64,000 bases of DNA, from assembly GCF_943734655.1 (NCBI RefSeq), contig NC_071355.1, positions 70,933,449 through 70,997,448 on the forward strand, in the 5' to 3' direction. The notes beneath the pieces were generated by a model, which worked only from the letters and a program-made list of their open reading frames with translations, had not been told where the DNA came from and ran no database searches. The position numbers and the translations under genes were made by a program. Below, piece by piece: positions 11,097-22,620 of the stretch. Every line of letters starts with the position of its first letter. Within the stretch, counting starts at the first letter, position 1. Source of the stretch: Sabethes cyaneus. Its lineage: Eukaryota > Arthropoda > Insecta > Diptera > Culicidae.

Positions 11097-11170
11097 TTAA
11101 GATTAGGCCATTGCAAATTATATTGTCACCCTCCCCCCTTTGAAATTGGTATGAAAAATCAGGGGGCAAA
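11097..11170 (+). mobile_element. Truncated TIR element, TTAGGCCATTGCAAAT family
   Basis: TTAGGCCATTGCAAAT, the CCCTCCCCCC run, GAAATTGG and the following GGGGGCAAAAAA match the reverse complement of the right end of the complete element at 46889-47294. Truncated at about 11170, where another repeat starts. Confidence 0.65.
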
Positions 11171-11184
11171 AAAATAATTTGTCG

Positions 11185-11345
11185 GACTGAAGTCTTTGGA
11201 GCGTCTTAGTAGAATACGAAACCTAAAATTAAAAAAGAAGAGAACTTATCCAATTTAATTCTACTATTTTATTCACGACAGATACGTATTTCGCCTACGA
11301 CTTGCAGGCTTCCTCAGTGTCTGTTTTCGAACTCCACTTTCGAAA
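11185..11345 (+). repeat. Dispersed palindrome-prone repeat (GCGTCTTAGTAGAATACGAAACC family)
   Basis: Contains GGAGCGTCTTAGTAGAATAC and CTTCCTCAGTGTCTGTTTTC. The same two blocks recur at 46710-46860, 54435-54670 and 60606-60863, and the first alone at 34713-34790. Nature unknown; no ORF. Confidence 0.75.
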
Positions 11346-11399
11346 AAGTGAAAATTGTTTATCTCAAATGAAACAACTTCGAATATGTGTGGTTTTAAC

Positions 11400-11600
11400 A
11401 TATTTAAGTATATAAAAGTAAACGAGTTGCGCCATAACTCCGGAAGACCTTGACTGTTCTTGATTAAACTAGGCGTACATGTTTCTTGACATAAGTAAAT
11501 CTGCACAAGGGGTTGACAAAAGCGGGGTGGTCGCTAAAAAGGGGAGGGACAAATAAGTAAAAGTGGAGGTACAAATAAGTAAAAGTGGTTGTAATTATCT
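11400..11600 (+). mobile_element. Helitron-like 5' region fragment (second family)
   Basis: The CCATAACTCCGG...CATGTTTCTTGACATAAG...GGGGTTGACAAAAG block recurs inverted at 12960-13150 and in tandem at 34840-35110, where it belongs to a unit resembling a Helitron 5' region. Assignment rests on that association. Confidence 0.45.
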
Positions 11601-12283
11601 TACATTTAGACCGTTATAAGTTGTGTGAGTGGTCCAAATCTAAAAGAGAATGTATAAACTTAACCTCATGTTTGTTGACTTGAACTTTGTATGAGGTTAG
11701 ACATCAAAAACGGTAGACTTTCCAATAAATAGAGAGAATGTCAGACAAAGTAATGAAATCATATGCGTTTCATAGTATCATGGAGTGGAACTACCGAATG
11801 AGAAGTTTAAATAGTTTTCTACCCGCGACGGGATTTTTCGTGATTCGCACCTCCCCTTACATCAGAGGCCACTATCCTTTTGTCTTTCAGCCACTCGCAC
11901 ATCTGTTTTCGATAAGGTTGAAAATCTCAGGCGAGCGAGTGTGAAAAACATAGCATCCAAAGCTTACTCCACTGACGCAAGCCTACTGCTGGTATTGTGT
12001 GCATACATTCTGCTACCTACACACTCGCGAGTGTACAGCCTCATAGCAACTTTCTACACATCCCGCCCGCGAATCCAAAGCTCACGAGCTGTCCATAGGT
12101 CGTTAGCAAGAGCGGCACACTAGGATGTATGGATACGGATTTTACTTTCCTTCTTTTCTTCTTCATTTTACATCCTCGCTTACACACGCGGGTAAGTGTG
12201 CGGGCCATTGCGAGCGATGATAGGTATCAACTGCTGGGTTGTAATGACGAGCGTAACCAACGACCGTGGCTGATAACTAAATA

Positions 12284-12501
12284 GCAAAGTATAGCAAAGC
12301 CTAGGTGCTACATTCCGTTATCGAAACTTGACCTTCTGTTTTTTTATACGACAGACTTCGCAGCCAGTTGTTAGAGTGCAAGACAATTGCAGGGCCAGTT
12401 GCTACGATCCTATTGACTCTAATAGCCTTTTCCAGTCGAGATTCGAACATTTGACGACTGGCTTATTAGGCCAGCGTCATACCTCAAGGCCAACTGGGAG
12501 G
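12284..12501 (-). mobile_element. tRNA-derived SINE with 13-bp target duplication
   Basis: TGATAACTAAATA occurs at 12271-12283 and 12502-12514. On the minus strand the head region carries a good pol III B box (GTTCGAATCTCGACTGG) downstream of an A-box-like CTTGAGGTATGACG, followed by a ~100-bp body ending in the low-complexity tail ATACTTTGC. Same family as 9756-9961. Confidence 0.88.
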
Positions 12502-12514
12502 TGATAACTAAATA

Positions 12515-13300
12515 AACTATGGCAAAAACTTGTCGCAGTGCATGAGATTATCAGAAAAGAAATCCGAAAGAAATGCTCATGCATGTGTGTTCGTTAGAAA
12601 AAAATCCTGAGAGAAAATTGGACCACCCAAATGCGGGCTTCACAACACTACGTTTTAGTTTGCAAATTCTCATAATACAAAAAACAAAGCTTTTTTCCTC
12701 ATTTAGACATATCTACCCCTCCCCCTGGCTAGCTCTCCTCGGTCAGCGGCCCTTTTGTCTACAGCAACTTGTACGTCTCTCCGAAGATAATGAAAGAGAA
12801 ACAAAGCCTTCCTTATATTGTTCTACTCCCGCAGTTGTGACTCTCCCATCTTTTCACATGCTCTTCATCTTATCTCCCAGCCACTGGTATAACTTCCAAC
12901 GATCCAAATGCAAGATATTATTATTATTCTATATTTGAGAGGTTTTCAGCCTGCCGCTGACTCGCCCCTTAATATAAGATAATCGCAGCCACATTAACAT
13001 ATTTCGACTCCCCCTCCCCCTTTTTTAGCGACCACCCCGCTTTTTGTCAACCTCCTGTGCTAATTCACTTGTATCAAGAAACATGTACGCCAAGATTGCT
13101 GAAGAACAGTCAAGGCGTTCCGGAGTTATGGCGCAACTCGTTTACTTTTATATACTTAAATCTTTAAAACCCCACATATTCAAAGTTGATTTATTTAAGA
13201 TAGACAAAAATCCACTCTCCAATTTTTTGATATTATGCACAGAATCTTTCAAACGCAGTTAACCGATTTTAATTCTGTTTAGTAATCTTTCTAAGATACT
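12515..13300. mobile_element. Helitron-like debris
   Basis: 12710-12960 has pyrimidine-rich lines with AGCCACTGGTATAAC, AGCAACTTGTACG and AAAGAGAAACAAAGCC, similar to the 3' region at 17664-17930. 12960-13150 is the inverted counterpart of 11400-11600. No terminus survives and no coding sequence is seen. Confidence 0.4.
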
Positions 13301-13779
13301 AAGATTTGAAAACGGCCCATTTTTATCACAAAATTTAATATAAGTGTAGAAGTAAAGTAGATAGCCAATTTCTTTTTTCATCAAAAGTTGCATCTTATTG
13401 AGCCTCAAAAGTTATCTGTGTTTTGCGAGAAATGCAAATTAAAAAAGGTATGGAGAAAAATCGCAAAATAGTAGGGTTACCCTAGCTTGACTCAGGAAAA
13501 TCACCCTAATATGGAAACGGTTTGAGATAGAGGGATTTCGTCTTCTGCAAGATGACTCAAAATGCTTCAAGCTATAAAACTGCTGAAGTGAATATCGCTC
13601 TATCTTGTTTCGTTTTGAAGATAATTTCTGGATTTTGGTTAATTTAAAGGTCACCCTAAAATAGCTCATGCCAAAATAGCGGCATCCTAAATCAACATTT
13701 TGTTGCTAACACGTAAATAGTCTAAAATCAACGACTACTGAGTAAACAATTTATTCCACCTAATTTGGCTTTCTGGACC
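13301..13779. other. Noncoding, no gene recognised
   Basis: A+T-rich. GTAGGGTTACCCTAG and GGTCACCCTAAAATAG at 13470-13680 resemble the AGGGTGAC ends of the 10.5-kb foldback, but too briefly to call. Confidence 0.35.
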
Positions 13780-14048
13780 ACAGTGGAATGGTGGGGACTG
13801 TTTACTAATGGTTTGAGTGCTATTTGTGTGATGGGACTCAGAGGACTATTTTTATTAATTTTATTTCTGACCACGTGGCTAATACTCTTGGAGTGCCCCA
13901 AGAGAGTGTATTAGGGCCTATTTTATTTATTATGTATATTAATGACATGAGACGAGAGTTACGTTTCTGTGATATTAACCTTTTTGCTGATGATACTGTA
14001 CTATTTATTGCAGCTAAGATAGGGGCTTCCAGTACTGTACACTTCTGA
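13780..14048 (+). pseudogene. Reverse transcriptase fragment (non-LTR)
   Basis: In one frame the peptide GVPQESVLGPILFIMYINDM is followed by FCDINLFADDTVLF. These are the RT motif with the SxLGPxLFxxYINDM signature and the catalytic FADD box of Jockey/CR1-type elements. The G of PQG is changed to E. The palm before this and everything after the FADD box are missing, and the frame ends at 14048. No target duplication found. Confidence 0.85.
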
Positions 14049-14068
14049 CTTTTGAGTCATAGTTCAAA

Positions 14069-14571
14069 TGGTATCCCCCCGCTAATCCGACACTCAATAA
14101 TCCGACGATACGATAGTCCGGATCTCGCTAATCCGGAAAATTCCGAATTAAAAAGTACTTAGCTCCTTTCAGTCGAACATTACCTTCATTGGGGGTCGAC
14201 ATTTGAGTCAAGATGTTACTCATTCCAACTAAATTGAAATGGAAAATGGTGCTCCTTATAACTGCCTTCAGTTTTGCCAAGAGCTCTATTTATTCATCAC
14301 TCTTATCAATAGATTAACGTTCTTGTGCTTATTTCGAGGCTAACCAGAAATTGAAAAGTATTTTATAGTTTAATTGTGCATTGCTTAACATAACACAACT
14401 TGATTGCGTATTTATGACAATTTTTTTCGAAAATTTCCAGAGTTGTTTACGTCTGGATGTAAACAACACGACATTTCAAACCCCCACTTACATTAGTTTG
14501 ACTGCTGGATTATCGAGTCTAAATTCGTTAATCCGGCCATGAATTTGTCGGATTAGCGGGGTGGTACTGTA
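14069..14571. mobile_element. ~500-bp TIR element, pogo-like ends
   Basis: GTATCCCCCCGCTAATCCGAC (14071-14091) is inverted as GTCGGATTAGCGGGGTGGTAC at 14548-14568, with 2 mismatches in 21. The word AATCCG recurs in subterminal positions, and ACTGTA follows the right end. Terminal CAGTAC plus AATCCGAC words are typical of pogo/Tigger-like Tc1/mariner MITEs. That class is inferred; no transposase ORF is present. Confidence 0.75.
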
Positions 14572-14852
14572 TGATAAAATCAACAAAAGAGACAAATAAT
14601 TAGCATGCGTGATTTTGTATGTCAGAATCATTCATGAGAACAGAGATTTGCCTGTTTTTATCTACCGCCGATCGAATTGTTATGTTTCGGCCAATTTTCG
14701 GATCACCATACGACTCGGCTCGGTCGGGTAAAATATAGTTTTTCATGAAGAAAATATCTTTCATTAAAAATTTTCCAAGCTCCATAGTTCATTTTTCCAC
14801 ACAGATATTCAATTCGTAAAAAGATATAGATTGTACTTAGTGATTCCCGTCA

Positions 14853-15406
14853 CCCAGTACCGGACACCGAGCCGTCCCCCAATACCGGACAATAAAATGC
14901 TTTACTTGGTTCAATCAAATTCTTGAATGAAATCAAGATTTCGCAAAAACGGGATTGAAAAGAAAGAAAACATCACTTATACCGAACTGGTTATCTTAGG
15001 TATGAAGAAAAAACAAGGAAACTGGTTGATGATCAATTTTTCGAAGAAAACAGAGAAGCTTCGATATAGTGCATGTTGATTTTTATTCAAAGTAATTTTT
15101 CAAACATCTTTAGTCAACAAGCATGCAAGCAATAAGAGATTTTAAACATTTTGACATGTATCTTTCAGAAATATAAGCCCTGAATTGGTTTATTTTATGA
15201 TTGGGAGCCACTATTTTTAAGTAATGATTTTTATCGAATCCTCATTTGGCTTCTAAAATGGTTCATTAGTGCTGTAAGTGTAACCCATTTTTATTGGAAA
15301 ATTATCTTCTAAATTCTAAATTATTCTTCCAGTTAATAAAAACTGAAGTTATGCCGTTGAGCGTTGATTTTATATATGTCAAAATCCTTAGGTGTCCGGT
15401 TCTGGG
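14853..15406. mobile_element. 554-bp MITE with CCCAGTACCGGACACC ends
   Basis: CCCAGTACCGGACACC at the left is matched by GGTGTCCGGTTCTGGG at the right, inverted in 14 of 16 positions. A second CCCAATACCGGAC copy is subterminal on the left. The interior is A+T-rich with no ORF of note. Target duplication not clear. Confidence 0.75.
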
Positions 15407-15499
15407 AGATTTCCCTCTAAGTCAGTAAGCACAGTATTTCCCTTACGCCAGATAACGCCTTTGAAAATCGAAAATTAGTTAAACCTAATTTCGTTTAAA

Positions 15500-16797
15500 G
15501 ACAGCATACTTTCGGCTGACTTCATGTCTGCTCCGGAGTGATCTGAACGAAAACAGCAGTACCTACAGCACAAACAGAAAAATCATACCGGCTGTCGTCT
15601 CTTTACCACCTACTGTGCCGGAGAGCGGGTGGAAAATGAGATACCTCGACATCTGGTTGGCACTTTGCATCAGCTGTTTACTGAGTGCCCAACAAACTGA
15701 TGGTCCACGTGTTGCGGGTTGCGGCCATCACAAACAAAACAGAGCAACTCACTCTCGCTATTCAGCGCCCCGAGGTCGAGCTCGCTCAGCTTTTTTGCTC
15801 TCTTCTACAACGGAGCAGCATAAAATACCGACCATCAGTCGAATGCTTCGTGGGGTTAGTAAATGTGGTGCCGCGATAATCCTTCACCTTCGCTCGTGTG
15901 GCGACTGAACAGTTTGCAATCGCGGGTCGATTTTTTCGGTGCGTCTCAAGAACGATACTTTTAGAACGGAGAACGGTTCCGTACGGATCAGCAAACAGCA
16001 CCGCACAGTTATCGTTCAGCGTCTAACCGGTGCGAAAGTGTTTCCTTGGGTTTTTCCTTCCCCGTTCAAGAGTGTGCCGTGCCGTGATGTTTGACGATGG
16101 GATGGGAAAATAGTCACCAGCAATCGGACGAGTCAGCGTTGTCTCCGGGTAGGCCTAAGTCTTAGTTTGGCAATGTGAGATATTTATGGAAACAGTGGAA
16201 AGTGCACAGCTAGGTGCTGCGTTTTAAGATGTGAAATAAATGAGTCATGCTTAAACCCGTGCCCGGAATGCGATTTATTACGGAATGCAATGGTTCTAGC
16301 CGATGAAAGTTTCAGTAAGGTTTATTTCAGGTTTATTATTGTGCATTTGTTCTGAGTTATTTTTGAGCAGACCAATTTTGGCAGTTACCTTGACGAGAAG
16401 CTAAAAGGAGAAGTGAAACTATTTTTTGTTGTTGTGCCGAGAAGTTTGCGACCGTCAAAGCACTTTTACGTCGCACTGAGTAAATCAAAGCGTGTAGTAA
16501 AAATTGGTGTTTTTGCTTTTTGAAGAGGGCCCTGTTGCCTGTGGTGCATGGAAAAATAGTTCGACTGGTGACGGTGTTGTTGTGAAGAGCCGCGTTCAAT
16601 CTCGCGAAACAATTAGATTAATTGAAACCGGGCGTATCGTAACTCCGTAAACACGCATCGCCGTCGTTGTGCTGCTTGCTGAACCGTAACCGCACCGCGG
16701 AGATGTCATGTCAAGTTAGCACACGGTGAAGGCCATCATTGCTATTACTTGGGACAGCTGAATCATGATGTTTCCGAATTGTTCCACGTGAAGTTAG
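15500..16797 (+). other. Candidate 5' exon / leader region of a host gene
   Basis: This is non-repetitive, higher-G+C sequence that stands out from the flanks. Inr-like TTCAGC occurs at about 16015. The stretch ends at a consensus donor, AAGTTAG|GTAAGG, with its GT at 16798. Most of it has stops in all frames, as expected of a long leader. Exon boundaries on the 5' side are not defined; regulatory DNA without an exon is also possible. Confidence 0.3.
15636..15908 (+). CDS. Short ORF starting with a signal-peptide-like segment
   Basis: The ATG at 15636 has a favourable context (GTGGAAAATG). The first 20 residues read MRYLDIWLALCISCLLSAQQ: a short start, a hydrophobic core and small residues before Gln, as in a eukaryotic signal peptide. 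After residue 23 the sequence (TDGPRVAGCGHHKQNRATHS...) shows no family and is rich in Arg/Ser until a stop at 15906-15908. A first coding exon that splices out near ACTGATG|GTCC would need a poor donor, so this may equally be a chance ORF in a leader region. Confidence 0.25.
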   Translation: MRYLDIWLALCISCLLSAQQTDGPRVAGCGHHKQNRATHSRYSAPRGRARSAFLLSSTTEQHKIPTISRMLRGVSKCGAAIILHLRSCGD

Positions 16798-16803
16798 GTA
16801 AGG
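16798..16803 (+). promoter_or_regulatory. Candidate splice donor
   Basis: TTAG|GTAAGG fits the metazoan 5' splice-site consensus and closes the G+C-richer stretch before the sequence turns A+T-rich. Confidence 0.4.
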
Positions 16804-17027
16804 CTCTTACTACCAGCGAAATTGTGTTTGGATTCAGTTTCTCGCAATTTGTTTTGGTTGTCTATAAATAATATATCATTTGTTCTACCTTCTTTACACG
16901 AAACGATACACTTTCCCATCACGATTCGAGCTTGTTTCGAAGATCATACATTTTTAAAGTTTTCTTCTGAATTATTCGGTAGACCGATGCCATGCCAATG
17001 AAGTTTATTAACTTCAAGCATACTTGT

Positions 17028-17339
17028 CAACTCATCCGAATCGATACTCTCGAACTTCGCCGAGAAACAGCGCGCGCCATGGTTGTTTCGGATATTTTGA
17101 CATCCAACATCGACTGCCCTACCATCCTTCGTCAAGTCAACTTAAATGCACCAACCAGATCACTGCGGAGGTTATCTCTACTAAATTTACCTTTCCGACG
17201 GACGAATTACAGTGCCAACAGCGGTATCTCTGGTCTACAGCGTTCTTTCAACCGAGTTTCGGCAGTATTTGATTTTAATTTATCACAACGAGTGTTACGT
17301 TCGAGTTTTGTCTCTATGTTTCGACGTTTTATGTATTAG
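17028..17339 (+). pseudogene. C-terminal end of non-LTR RT ORF
   Basis: Residues include CQLIRIDTLELRRETA, ILTSNIDCPTILRQVNLNAP, SLRRLSLLNLPFRRTNY and FNRVSAVFDFNLS. This is the characteristic tail after the RT domain, comparable to the fragment at 23390-23840. The frame is open across the whole insert, suggesting a fairly recent insertion. No catalytic residues are included and it cannot be functional alone. Confidence 0.85.
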
Positions 17340-17400
17340 TTATTAAGGTCCATTAGGGCAAGTCTTGCCTGTTGGTAATAAATTTGAAATTTGAAATTTG
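17028..17400 (+). mobile_element. 5'-truncated non-LTR retrotransposon with 12-bp target duplication
   Basis: AAGCATACTTGT occurs at 17016-17027 and 17401-17412. Between them lie 373 bp ending in an ATTTGAA-repeat tail (AATTTGAAATTTGAAATTTGA). The insert encodes the last ~103 codons of a Jockey/CR1-type RT ORF, in frame to a TAG at 17337-17339. A short tail unit repeat plus severe 5' truncation is typical of target-primed reverse transcription that aborted. Confidence 0.9.
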
Positions 17401-17412
17401 AAGCATACTTGT

Positions 17413-17663
17413 ACCGTGCCAGAAGTGATTAAATGTTATAATACTATTCTACAAGAAATTCACTTCAAAGATTACTCTAATTCGTGTATATGTCTAATAT
17501 CACCAACAATTAGTGCCTTTATTTATTAAACTATTTTAACTGAAGGTTGACCATTAGCCATAACAAATTAAAAAGTAGACGATTTGTTTCCTTTTACGCC
17601 AACATTTCAATCTATGGTTTAGATATTCTTCAGGGCTTCTAAAATATTTGTTTTATTAGTTAA
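17413..17663. other. Noncoding, unique
   Basis: A+T-rich spacer between the truncated retroelement and the Helitron end; nothing recognised. Confidence 0.4.
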
Positions 17664-17930
17664 CTAGCTGAGTGCCCGATCTTACTCGGGGAGCCTTTGT
17701 CTCACAGCCACTTGTACATCGGTTATTGTAACCGAAATGCTTATAATACAAAAATACAACGCTTGTTTCTCTTTCGGACGTTCCTCCCCATTTGTCAGCT
17801 CCCCCTCTTTCGTCTACCCGGCCACCTGCACACCTGTTTTCTTTACGAAAATCCCTATAAAACCCTATAAAGAAAGAAAAACAAAGCCATTTTTCCGCTT
17901 TTAACAATGGCTAATGGAAATGAATAGTTT
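17664..17930 (-). mobile_element. Helitron 3' terminus, second family
   Basis: On the minus strand the end reads CCCGAGTAAGATCGGGCAC then TCAGCTAG followed by T. That is a 5-bp hairpin (CCCGA/TCGGG) a few bases before CTAG, the classical Helitron 3' end, with T as the expected target base. The body has AAACAAAGCC and CCACTTGTACATC words seen again at 12.7 kb and 35.7 kb. The 5' boundary is not defined. Confidence 0.65.
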
Positions 17931-18410
17931 TGTTATTGTGCTTTTCTAACCACAGCTTTTTATTTATTTACTAGCTGACCCGACAAACTTCGTATTGCCA
18001 CAAATTAGACTGTGTTGTTAGACTCCTCCCATTGCTTTGCCTGATAAAATAAAGCGAAAAGCATTTAAATATTCGCCATCATTACAAACCATTTCGCCGA
18101 ATACCATTTTGTGGAACACCAATTCTCGGTTGACCATAACGCGGAATACAGAGTTTCGCAGAATACCATTTCGTGAAAAACCTTACGCGGGATGTACCAT
18201 TTCACGGAAAATCTTTTCGTAGAAAGTACCATTTCGTCGGGGTGACCCAACTAAAGGAAAGTAAGAGAGGTCAGTAGCCCTAGAAAAATAAATAAACCTA
18301 GATAGAGGTAATCTCTACGGGGGGCTGCCCCCCGCAGTGGCCGGCGCTTCCGACGGCAGGTCGCCGGCAACACTCGCGGCCTGTGGCCGTCTCGCGGAAT
18401 TATCTAATCC

Positions 18411-18520
18411 CAAGTAACAATCCAATAGCAAATTGGTCTTATGCATTTCTTATAGTAGTTTTATCAGAGCATTGCAAAATCTATCAGGTTTTATAATGTT
18501 TTTCCTCAAGTGATTGTTAT
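18411..18520 (+). repeat. Dispersed ~110-bp repeat (CCCAAGTAACAATCCAAT)
   Basis: From CCCAAGTAACAATCC to TTTTTCCTCAAGT it matches the reverse complement of 35950-36065 closely (AGTTTTATCAGAGCA, ATCAGGTTTTATAATG). One end equals the terminus of the MITE at 10228. Confidence 0.75.
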
Positions 18521-20236
18521 CTTATTTGACTAACATTTCTGAAGTATGATTGAAGGAGACTTGAAGAAACACGTATAAAACTGAAATATCAATAAGTGTA
18601 ATTCATCTTATAAGTGGTTTTAAAGGATACTTGATTTCTGCTCAAAAACGGCGCTCCTTAAAACCTAGTAATAGTTTTGACAAAAATTTATGACATTCTT
18701 CTGCAAGATTGGTTTGTCTTAACAATGCTACCATAAAACCGTCTTAAAACCGTATATTCTTGTAAGAGAAATCATACTCTGACGAAAGAACATTCGAGCG
18801 TAAACAACTGATCTGTCAAAATGGGCATCTGAACCAGGAGAAAATTGAACAAATACTTTAGCGCGAAACTTTAGCAAGATTTCATATGAAAAATCAGCGA
18901 AATCAAAAAACAATGAAGATTTCCAAATGAGCTGAGGAAGGACTATGCTGGTGATGATGCATCAATGGTAGATTTGTATGTTATTAGAAAATTTGGTTCG
19001 ATTGTATTTTGGCGGAGGCGGTGCCGGTGCCGGTTTGTAGAGTTGTTTCTATTTTTTAAATTGAATATAGAGGTCATTAGCCGGTGTTGGGAAAATGTTC
19101 GAAGGGGTTGAAGCAGTTGAAGCATATTTTTTTTAAAGACGGTTGTAACGACAAAGTATATAAAAAATTTTGCAGATTAAACTTTACGCATGGAACTGCC
19201 GTGCAGCCCACTTTTAATTTTTAAAATCAATTTATATGGGTAAGCATAATGACTGCTGTACTTAAAAAATAATAAACTCAATATAAGTAGGTGAACCTCC
19301 AGCACAAAAAACAACTTACATTGACACTTTGTTGACGTTTTCTTTGTTTATACTAGAATGATTATCTTGCAAAAAACTTGGTCCCCTTAAGTAATTCAAA
19401 CAATTCTTGTTCAAGCACAAATTGTCTTCTTCAAGAATACAATAAGTATAGATGAACTTATCGACCTCTTGGAAAATTTTTCTTTGTCTTGTGCAAGACA
19501 TGTTAGTCTAATAAGCGCTTTCAGGTTGATTTAGATAAAACCATTGAAAAAATGGCGAACAGAACTGTTTGGATTACTTTTGAAATTCTAGCCAATTGCA
19601 TATGGGCGTTTACAAATGTGTTGTTATGCAATACCATAAGTGATCTTATATTTTCAAATAAATGTTCGGACACTTAAAAGACTTTTTGCCGCAATTTGTT
19701 AAAAATTTGGTAGCTATCAACTTCTTCATGAAATTATTGAATTTTTTTTATTAATTAAATTTTTTAATAATCTAACGAAAATAACCGGCGCGTTAAAATT
19801 TTCTAACTATCATGTCACAAAACATCGACAAACTAAGCGTGACATGAAAAATTTCTCATTGATTGACAACAAAGCAGCTGCTTTTATTTTCATTTATATC
19901 CATTTAGAAAAAGCAATATCAAAAGCATTCACTTTTTCTCTTATAGCTTTCAGTCAATTTAAAAAAATAAAGACTGTGAAAAGTGTATGATGTCTTGCAA
20001 GTGTTCTTTGAGACGACAACCATAAAATCATCAACACTTGTGGTGGTTTTCTTTTAGTTTCAATCGACTCTTGGAAGTCACTATGAATACATATCGATAA
20101 GAATTACAAGTTTTAAAAGGACCTTTAAAAATATTCTTGAGAACCTTCTTTAGTGTGGGCCTCCCCAGATTTATAAGGGTTTTATGGCTGTTTTATCGAA
20201 GATTTGTAGAATTGCAAGTTTTATATTCGGTTTTAA

Positions 20237-21454
20237 CCGTTATGTGTGCGACAGGGTACCCGGGTACCTTTTCAGTTTTAAAATAGTTATAACTCATTCA
20301 ATTTAAAACATACGTCATTGAAATTTTGCGACATCGTAAAACTCGTTGATCTTAAGTAATTGAGGTTTTTTGGTGCATATCCATGAAGGGGTTTAGCAAT
20401 GAGAGTCACTTGAATTTTTTTATTACGTAGGAGGGCGACAAGGGTACCCGGGTACCCATGATTTGCTATCTTCATAACTTTAGTTATGTTGAACCGATTT
20501 GGATGAAACCGGTGGCATTTGATTCGTACATTTATCTAGTTTTGATTAGATAAAACGTTTGGCCATCAATGGCAAGTAGTTCCCGGGAATCGGTAATTCC
20601 GGAGCAACATCCGGTAAAACGTGGGAAGCCGCATGTTTTGAAAGAATATCAGCTTTCAGTAAACCTATTAGCTTTGAACTTGACACTGTGGACCCTTTTT
20701 TCATCTAATTATATAAATTGGTGACTTTAGATCGCATTGGCCACTCCAGAATTTGGTTCCTCTAGGGATACAGATGGCGAGTTGGGTGCCTAATCCAATA
20801 TTAGGATTGGTTTAGCGGATCTTTTAGATGTTTTGAACTGAAATGGTCAGTTTAGTACTGATTGATAATTTCGGAACTGGTTCCAAATGTATAACGGATG
20901 GCTCTACGTTTTGAACGGTTCTGATAATGCTAAGCATTATCTTGAATCCTGCGGTATCATCTGTGACCCCGTAGAAACCATTTTCGAAATAACCAATCAA
21001 AATACATCGAAATGTAAAAAATATCACCTACCGAACTAATTCCAAGAACTTTGATACCCATATTGCTAGGTTTTACCTCCAATCCTGGAATGGCCACCCA
21101 TGACCCCACAGGAACCTACTCCGGAATGGCCAACCTGATTCATCTCATTATATGAAATAGTACATTGTATGAATTTTTAGAGTTTTTATATCCGCATGAC
21201 TGATTTTCCTGCAATACAATCATTTCTCTTCCTCACAGCGGACACTCAGTCGGAATTCCGGATTTTCGGGCCCCGTGTGTCTTTTAGTGGCCAAATGGCC
21301 AAATGATTCAAAACTAGATAAATAAACGAATCAAATGACACCTATTTCGTCGAAATCGGTTTAAAATTGTTGATGTTATAATAATATCAATTTTGGGTAC
21401 CCGGGTACCCTTGTCGCCCTGCTAAAGGTGTTTTTTTTGTCGCACACATAACGG
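20237..21454. mobile_element. 1.2-kb TTAA-flanked MITE (piggyBac-type ends)
   Basis: CCGTTATGTGTGCGACA at the left is perfectly inverted at the right (TGTCGCACACATAACGG), and both ends are directly flanked by TTAA (20233-20236 and 21455-21458). A TTAA target duplication is the piggyBac hallmark. The palindrome GGGTACCCGGGTACC(C) occurs three times inside, at 20254, 20442 and 21395. No transposase ORF. Confidence 0.85.
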
Positions 21455-21589
21455 TTAAGGAGCAAATGCTGGAAACCTCTTCAAGTGCATCTTAAAATTA
21501 AATTTGTTACTTGGGATGTTACTATTGATAGTTTTTGGTGGTCTTGTTATTGACTAATGTTTTATGAAAGAGTCTAAAATTTCTCGAGT

Positions 21590-22620
21590 TCAATTAGTTT
21601 TTGAGTTACGCAAAAATTTCTGTTTTATTTGTCCTTATCCTCCGACCACAGTGATGAGGGGTCTCAAACCATCATTGAAAGAATTCCTGCCTCCAAAACC
21701 CCCCACATGCCAAATTTGGTTCCATTTGCTTGCTTAGTTCTCGAGTTATGAGGAAATTTGTATTTCATTTGTATGAGAGCCCCCCTCCTAAAAAGGTAAG
21801 GGGTCCTAATTCATCATAAAAAAAAATCATTCCTCCAAAACACCCACATGCCAAATATAGTTCCATTTGATAAATTAATTCTCGAGTTATGAGCAAATTT
21901 GTATTTCATTTGTATATGAGCCCCCCTTCCTACAGCGGGGAGAGGTTTCAGTTCACCATAGAAAACATTCTTGTCTCCAAAAACACCCACATGTAAAATT
22001 TTGTTCCATTTGCTTGATTAGTTCTCGAGTTATGAGAAAATTTGTATTTCATTTGTATGGAAGCCCCCCGCCCTCTTAAAAGGGAGAGGGGTCATTATTC
22101 CCCTCCTAAAGATAGGAGGGGTCTGAATTCACCGTAGAAAAAAAAATTGCCTACAAAAACACCCATATGCTAAATTTGGTTCTATTTGCTTAATTAGTTC
22201 TCGAGTTATGAGGACATTTTGGTTTTCATTTGCATGGGAGTCCCCCGTCCTAAAAAGGTAAGGGGTCTCAATTCACCATAGAAAAAAAATTGCCTGCAAA
22301 AACACCCATATGCTAAATTTGGTTCCATTTGCTTTATTAGTTCTGGAGTTATGAGAAAATTTGTATTTCATTTGCATGGGAGCCCCCCCGTCCTAAAGTG
22401 GGGAGGGGTTTCAATTCACCGTAGAAAAAATTCTTGTCTCCAAAAACGCCCACATGTAAAATTTTGTTCCATTTGCTTGATTAGTTCTCGAGATATGCAG
22501 GAAATTTGTGCTTCATTTGTATGAGAGCCCCCCCTCTTAGTGGGGGGAGGGGTTTCAACCCATCATAAGAACCTTCCCTGGCCCCAAAAACCCCTATATG
22601 CAAATTTGCACGCCGATCGG
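21590..22620 (-). repeat. ~145-bp tandem repeat of Helitron 5' region
   Basis: CTCGAGTTATG-type anchors fall at 21740, 21881, 22024, 22200, 22343 (as CTGGAGTTATG) and 22488 (as CTCGAGATATG), spaced 141, 143, 176, 143 and 145 bp. Each unit carries a run of 5-7 C, a CATTTGTATGGGAGCC-like block and CAAAAACACCCACATGC. The 176-bp spacing reflects an extra ~30-bp insert in one unit. Confidence 0.9.

Noticed and set aside
21590..22620. CRISPR-like regularly spaced repeats
   Set aside because: Units are ~145 bp tandem copies without unique spacers, in a eukaryotic Helitron.
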